This document shows positions 6,501-9,712 of a stretch of 9,712 nt of DNA, in pieces. How positions within the stretch are numbered: the first letter of the stretch is position 1; each line of letters begins with the position of its first letter. The DNA is from an uncultured Spirochaetaceae bacterium. Lineage in GTDB: Bacteria; Spirochaetota; Spirochaetia; Treponematales; Treponemataceae. The notes beneath the pieces are model-generated. The model was not told the DNA's origin. It saw only the letters and a program-made list of their open reading frames with translations, and ran no database searches. The position numbers were made by a program, and so were the translations under genes. The stretch lies in contig CADBUT010000249.1 of assembly GCA_902797925.1 (NCBI GenBank), forward strand, positions 1 through 9,712. The letters run 5' to 3'.

Positions 6501-7853
6501 TTATTTCTTGAACAAGTCGGCAAAAGCTTTCTTTTCGCCTTTCTTTACTTTGATTTTTTCAAAAAGGTCTTTGTAAAGCTTCTGCTCTTTCAAGTCGTCA
6601 ACAAGATATTCTTTGCTCTGTGCATCTGCGTAATGCTTCTTGACTTCTTCAACTGAAATCGATGCATTTTCTGCAATCTTAGCATATTCTGCTTCAACTT
6701 CGTCGTCTGCAACGCTGATGTTCTTGTCTTTCAAGAGCTTTTCAATAATAATGCGCCCTTTGAGTGCTTTTTCAACGTCTGGTCTCCATTCGTTGAGCAG
6801 CTGGTCTTTTGTCTGACCTGAAGATGTAATAATCTTTTCAAGCTGCTCTGTAGTTGTCTGAAACTGACGTGCCATCATGCGCCAGCGTGAGCCAAGCTCA
6901 GCTTCGCACATAGATACAGGCAGGTCAATCGGGTTTTTCTCAACAAGCTTTTCGATAAGAGCTGTTGTCTTAATCTCGTTAAGGCGGTTTTCAAGCGCGC
7001 TGTTGAGGTATTTCTTAATGTCAGCCTTGAGATCGTCAAGAGTCTTGAATTTTTCGTTGACGTCCTGTGCAAGCGCGTCGTCAAGTTCCGGCAGATTGCG
7101 GAGTTTAAGTGCTGTAAGAGTAACTTTAATTTTCTTTGTTTTGCCGGCAAGATCCTCGTTCGGATGAGTTTTCTTATATTTCTTTGTGACTTCTTTTGTC
7201 TCGCCTTTTTTCATGCCGATAACGTCATCATCAAGCTCAAAAAGTGTCTGACCTGCACCGATTGTGAATACATAGTCTTCACGTTCTGTGCCTGCAATTA
7301 CATTGCCGTCATCGCCAAGCTCGCAATAATTGATTGTTGCAATATCGTCTTTTGCAGCTGCATCGTCGTCCTTTTTGTCAACAACAAGTGCGTTGCGTTC
7401 CTGAATTGCCTTGAGTTCTTCCTGAAGCTCTGCATCGCCGACTGTTACAGACGGAACTTCAACTTCGATACCGTCCATCTTGATGTCGCCGACTTCAGGC
7501 ATTACATCGTATGTAACTGTAAAAGTCAAATCTTTGTCGATGTTAAGATCTGGAGATTCTTTTAAAGATGGCTGTGAGTATGGCAATGGCTGCTGGAATC
7601 CGTCTTCTTCAAAAATTTCGCCGAGTGCTTTTTCGATAACTTCTGCAACAGCTTCGCCTTTTAATGATTCACCGAATTTGCGTTCCAGAATGTTTGTTGG
7701 AACATGTCCCTTTCTGAATCCAGGGATCTGTACTGATTTGGCATATTTAGCCAAAAGCTGGCTGTATTCACCGGCAACATCGGCCTGTGGAATTGTTACA
7801 GTCAGTTCAACAGCAGAGTGTTCGATTTTCTTGATGTTCTTTGTTACGTTCAC
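6501..7853 (-). CDS. tig: Trigger factor, ribosome-associated chaperone and prolyl isomerase
   Basis: Trigger factor binds ribosomal protein L23 at the exit tunnel and shields nascent chains. The 450-residue product is close to the usual length. The N-terminal domain contains the ribosome-docking signature as GFRKGHVP (45-52). A central FKBP-like domain runs from roughly 165 to 250 (YVFTIGAGQTLFELDDDVIG, then MKKGE, then a K-rich strand). The C-terminal arms follow as a long charged helical region ending KKAFADLFKK. The start codon is GTG, with AGGA (7866-7863) 9 nt upstream; no in-frame ATG lies nearby. The order tig-clpP-clpX is widely conserved in bacteria. The gene starts only about 30 nt after the U-tract of the tRNA terminator, with no convincing promoter between, so its transcription may depend on read-through from the tRNA unit. 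Confidence 0.96.
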   Translation of the reverse strand: MNVTKNIKKIEHSAVELTVTIPQADVAGEYSQLLAKYAKSVQIPGFRKGHVPTNILERKFGESLKGEAVAEVIEKALGEIFEEDGFQQPLPYSQPSLKESPDLNIDKDLTFTVTYDVMPEVGDIKMDGIEVEVPSVTVGDAELQEELKAIQERNALVVDKKDDDAAAKDDIATINYCELGDDGNVIAGTEREDYVFTIGAGQTLFELDDDVIGMKKGETKEVTKKYKKTHPNEDLAGKTKKIKVTLTALKLRNLPELDDALAQDVNEKFKTLDDLKADIKKYLNSALENRLNEIKTTALIEKLVEKNPIDLPVSMCEAELGSRWRMMARQFQTTTEQLEKIITSSGQTKDQLLNEWRPDVEKALKGRIIIEKLLKDKNISVADDEVEAEYAKIAENASISVEEVKKHYADAQSKEYLVDDLKEQKLYKDLFEKIKVKKGEKKAFADLFKK

Positions 7854-7882
7854 GACTAGCTATCCTTGCTTTCTAAATTTTG

Positions 7883-7918
7883 AAAAAAAAAGCGATTCAG
7901 ATTACTCCGAATCGCTTT
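7883..7918 (-). terminator. Intrinsic terminator of the tRNA-Leu/tRNA-Gly unit
   Basis: On the minus strand AAAGCGATTC (7918-7909) pairs with GAATCGCTTT (7898-7889), a 10-bp stem whose outer pairs merge into the U-tract, closed by a 10-nt loop. A run of nine Us follows (complement of 7891-7883). It starts 7 nt past the tRNA-Gly 3' end. Confidence 0.92.
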
Positions 7919-7925
7919 CGCTTAG

Positions 7926-7997
7926 AGCGGGAAACGGGAGTCGGACCCGCGACATCCACCTTGGCAAGGTGGCGCTCTACCACTGAGCTATTCCCGC
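7926..7997 (-). tRNA. tRNA-Gly(GCC)
   Basis: The minus strand folds as a complete 72-nt cloverleaf including the discriminator base. The acceptor GCGGGAA pairs with TTCCCGC, discriminator U. The D arm carries AGCTCAGTGGTAGAGC; the anticodon stem-loop CCACC-TTGCCAA-GGTGG has anticodon GCC, reading GGC and GGU. The T arm is CGGGT-CCGACTC-CCGTT-like with the usual pairing. CCA is not encoded, so it must be added by the nucleotidyltransferase. It is second in a tRNA pair after tRNA-Leu. Confidence 0.97.
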
Positions 7998-7999
7998 AA

Positions 8000-8024
8000 A
8001 ATTGATACGAACATCAATTCGTAT
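8000..8024 (-). other. Two mutually exclusive hairpins in the tRNA-Leu/tRNA-Gly spacer
   Basis: Two perfect 7-bp inverted repeats overlap: AATTGAT/ATCAATT (8000-8006 with 8013-8019, 6-nt loop) and ATACGAA/TTCGTAT (8005-8011 with 8018-8024, 6-nt loop). They share bases and cannot form together. They lie between the tRNA-Leu 3' end and the tRNA-Gly 5' end, where a processing or pausing signal would act. Only a short U run follows, so a terminator is unlikely. Confidence 0.5.
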
Positions 8025-8044
8025 TTTTGTCGCATAAACCTATA

Positions 8045-8125
8045 TGCGAGAGAAGGGACTTGAACCCTTACGCCTAGGGCACTAGATCCTAAGTCTAGCG
8101 TGTCTGCCAATTTCACCACTCTCGC
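8045..8125 (-). tRNA. tRNA-Leu(UAG)
   Basis: The minus strand gives an 81-nt class II tRNA. The acceptor GCGAGAG pairs with CTCTCGC, discriminator A. The D arm contains the Leu-type AAATTGGCAGACACG; the anticodon stem-loop CTAGA-CTTAGGA-TCTAG has anticodon TAG, reading CUA and, by wobble, other CUN codons. A long variable arm (TGCCCTAGGCGT region) and a T arm with GGTTCAAGTCC follow. CCA is not encoded. It is first in the tRNA unit, about 70 nt downstream of the promoter at 8229-8201. Confidence 0.97.
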
Positions 8126-8200
8126 CCGTTGCTATAAGTGTCAGCCGCTCTCAACAAATTGACCATATAAACGGCACAATGTTTGTTGTTGGATAATGGA

Positions 8201-8229
8201 ACTATATATATTTGAGAAAAAATAGTCAA
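8201..8229 (-). promoter_or_regulatory. Sigma-70-type promoter of the tRNA unit
   Basis: On the minus strand TTGACT (8229-8224) and TATAGT (8206-8201) are separated by exactly 17 bp, a near-consensus promoter with a start expected near 8194. Upstream of the -35 the sequence is very A/T-rich, with AAAAAATAG occurring at 8217-8225 and again at 8241-8249; the distal part could act as an UP element, fitting a stable-RNA promoter. The leader to tRNA-Leu is about 70 nt. Confidence 0.85.
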
Positions 8230-8296
8230 TACATTTTTGGAAAAAATAGCAAAATGTTTTTTTCATGCTGATGACGTGATTACTGTAAAAAGTTTC

Positions 8297-8325
8297 TTGA
8301 GTTATTGGAGATTTGCTGTTATACT
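8297..8325 (+). promoter_or_regulatory. Promoter of the membrane GGDEF-like gene
   Basis: TTGAGT (8297-8302) and TATACT (8320-8325) are spaced 17 bp, and TG at 8317-8318 makes the -10 an extended one. Start expected near 8332, giving a leader of about 44 nt. It diverges from the tRNA promoter 68 bp away. Apart from these two promoters, the 250 bases between tRNA-Leu and this gene hold no recognisable gene. Confidence 0.8.
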
Positions 8326-8363
8326 TGTTTCTGTTGCTTTTTCAGTGATAAAAACTAATTTAC

Positions 8364-8368
8364 GGAGG
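8364..8368 (+). promoter_or_regulatory. Ribosome binding site fixing the GTG 8376 start
   Basis: GGAGG lies 7 nt before GTG 8376, ideal spacing. The overlapping GTG at 8374 runs into a stop within three codons, so 8376 is the start. Confidence 0.85.
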
Positions 8369-8375
8369 TTTCGGT

Positions 8376-9712
8376 GTGCAGATAAAAGACAAAAAGCAGA
8401 CTTGCTTTGCGCTTATCGGAGTCTTTATTGTTTTTTTTGCCTGTATCGGAATTATAAGACTTTCCAATAACATATCGTATTCCTCTAAAATGGCTTATTA
8501 TGATTTAAACTGGAATATAATTATAAACGAAAAAAATTACGGAAAGCATGGCCTTTCTTCGTTTGTTTTTCCGCCGTTAGAACGCAATTCAGTAATTACA
8601 ATGACGGCTTCTGCCCCGGAACTGCAGAATAATGGTTATACAAACCTTGAATTTGAAATTAATGACTGTGCTGTTGAGGTATTCCACAATCAGAAATGTG
8701 TTTTAAGCAAAAGCATGAGCCGCTATTTAAAGCATAAGTACATCGGAAGTGGTCTTTTGAATGTTCCGCTTGTAGGCTTAAAGCATGGCGATACAATTAA
8801 GATAAAACTCTACGTAAATGAGAGCAATGCATTCAAATGGCTCCGGCCGGTTCGTTTTACATCTATGACGGACTGCTTTGCAAACTATGTAAGAGAAAAT
8901 CTGTTTATTTTTGTCTGTGATATATTCCTTTTAGTTTTTGGTTTGATAGGTTCAATTTTAAGCTTTGTTTTGTGGACATATAGAAAGCAGGCTATGTCTC
9001 TGCTTGTTCTTGCACAGCTGGTTTTCTGGTCGAGCATCTGTATTTTTTGCAAGCACAGGTTTGTGCAGTTTTTCTCCCTTAATTTCGCGCTGAACACGAT
9101 TGTAGCTTATTTTGCGCTTGAAATTGCCCTGATATGTGTTTTCCTTTTGTATTATCTTTGTTTTGCCAACGAAGAAATTGTTAAAAAAATCTACAAGATT
9201 GTTATCAGAATTCTTGCTGTAGTATTTTTTGCTTTCTGGATTCTGCATTTTACCGATGTCTGGCATCTTGCAAAACAGATTGTCATAATAAGAGGTTTCT
9301 TGATTTTTCTTGGTGTATACGGTTTTTCTGTTTCATGCGCAATAATTATAATCAAGCCGCTTGAAAAATGTGTTTCGGCACTGGGTTTTCTACTGCTGTG
9401 CATATTCTTTATTTATGACTATGCCTATTATTTTGTCTTTTTTGTGACAATGGGCTCTTTTGCCTTTAATAGGAACAACTGGTTTGTTTTTGGTGTTATA
9501 AGCCTTACTGTCTGTATCATAATCTACTTTGTTTTTCAGCTTGTAAGTTCAGCCGTAGAAAATGTAGGCACACATGTTGATGAACAGTCTAAATCTGTTG
9601 ATTTTGTCACAAATGTGCTGACTCGTGATGCAATTATCGAGAAATTCAAGCATTTTGAATCTTTAGACAAGAATTATGCTGTTGTTGCAATTGATTTTCT
9701 CAATATGCCGGA
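8376..9712 (+). CDS. Seven-transmembrane sensor with C-terminal GGDEF-like domain, 3' end outside window
   Basis: The frame is open from GTG 8376 to the right edge (445 codons, no stop), so the gene is truncated by the window, not broken. Residues 10-27 form a signal-anchor or first membrane helix. Residues about 30-170 form a soluble, strand-rich extracytoplasmic domain. From about 175 to 400 there are seven hydrophobic segments (first 176-198, last ending near FQLVSSAVEN). The order matches the 7TMR-DISM architecture: outside ligand domain, seven helices, inside signalling output. From D409 the sequence DFVTNVLTRDAI resembles the D-x-LTGL-x-NR opening of GGDEF domains, and YAVVAIDFLNM (D440) aligns with the 'DIDxFK' strand. 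D440 matches the first metal-binding Asp, but the second Asp is Leu and the Phe-Lys is Met-Pro. It could make c-di-GMP or be a degenerate regulator; the GGDEF signature itself lies outside. Confidence 0.8.
   Translation, partial: MQIKDKKQTCFALIGVFIVFFACIGIIRLSNNISYSSKMAYYDLNWNIIINEKNYGKHGLSSFVFPPLERNSVITMTASAPELQNNGYTNLEFEINDCAVEVFHNQKCVLSKSMSRYLKHKYIGSGLLNVPLVGLKHGDTIKIKLYVNESNAFKWLRPVRFTSMTDCFANYVRENLFIFVCDIFLLVFGLIGSILSFVLWTYRKQAMSLLVLAQLVFWSSICIFCKHRFVQFFSLNFALNTIVAYFALEIALICVFLLYYLCFANEEIVKKIYKIVIRILAVVFFAFWILHFTDVWHLAKQIVIIRGFLIFLGVYGFSVSCAIIIIKPLEKCVSALGFLLLCIFFIYDYAYYFVFFVTMGSFAFNRNNWFVFGVISLTVCIIIYFVFQLVSSAVENVGTHVDEQSKSVDFVTNVLTRDAIIEKFKHFESLDKNYAVVAIDFLNMP

Noticed and set aside
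7164..7986. Plus-strand open frames opposite tig, one running into the tRNA-Gly region
   Set aside because: They are antisense to trigger factor and cross a tRNA; no ribosome binding site or domain.
8152..8188. 7-bp inverted repeat CAACAAA/TTTGTTG in the tRNA-Leu leader
   Set aside because: A/T-rich arms with a 23-nt loop could easily be chance; no riboswitch or T-box features are visible.
8237..8470. 77-codon plus-strand open frame upstream of the sensor gene
   Set aside because: It spans the sensor promoter and ribosome binding site and overlaps the supported GTG 8376 frame; no own ribosome binding site.
8885..9403. Several minus-strand open frames at the right end
   Set aside because: All lie opposite a 1337-nt open plus frame with promoter, Shine-Dalgarno and membrane-domain structure.

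Overview
The window reads as a stretch of spirochaete chromosome, most likely Treponema or a close relative. The assignment rests on family resemblance and context only: a LolA-like outer-membrane lipoprotein-sorting protein next to an acidic, signal-peptide-bearing beta-barrel protein, a trigger factor-clpP-clpX cluster, moderate G+C, and tRNA genes without encoded CCA. No marker fixes the species. I see no mobile element, CRISPR array, rRNA or phage gene.

Layout. (1) 2-2071, plus strand: the 3' part of a LolA-like periplasmic lipoprotein-sorting protein, then, 3 nt later, a complete predicted outer-membrane beta-barrel protein with five DD-x-F repeats after its signal peptide. This looks like the tail of an envelope-export operon continuing to the left. 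(2) 2087-2137: a 22-bp tandem duplication whose second copy forms a strong hairpin between convergent genes. (3) 2144-3334, minus: a DEAD-box-type RNA helicase with DEVD in motif II. (4) 3335-3383: a compact divergent promoter region with an 8-bp inverted repeat and almost no leader on either side. (5) 3384-4508, plus: a GT4-type glycosyltransferase, sharing a bidirectional terminator with convergent clpX. (6) 7853-4544, minus: tig (trigger factor), an intergenic terminator, then clpP and clpX overlapping by 14 nt. (7) 8125-7926, minus: tRNA-Leu(UAG) and tRNA-Gly(GCC), driven by a near-consensus promoter at 8229-8201 and followed by a strong terminator that leaves only about 30 nt before the tig start. 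(8) 8376 to the right edge, plus: a partial membrane signalling protein (extracytoplasmic domain, seven transmembrane helices, start of a GGDEF-like domain) with its own good promoter and ribosome binding site.

How the genes relate. Trigger factor folds nascent chains at the ribosome exit and ClpXP degrades tagged or unfolded proteins, so the minus-strand cluster joins folding and proteolysis; its position behind the tRNAs raises the question of where tig transcription starts. The left operon is probably envelope lipid or lipoprotein traffic. The helicase, glycosyltransferase and membrane sensor look like independent single genes. Most of the window is ordinary core genome; the points most worth a second look are the barrel/LolA-like pair with its acidic repeats, the near-leaderless divergent promoters, the tRNA-tig junction and the atypical GGDEF-like domain.
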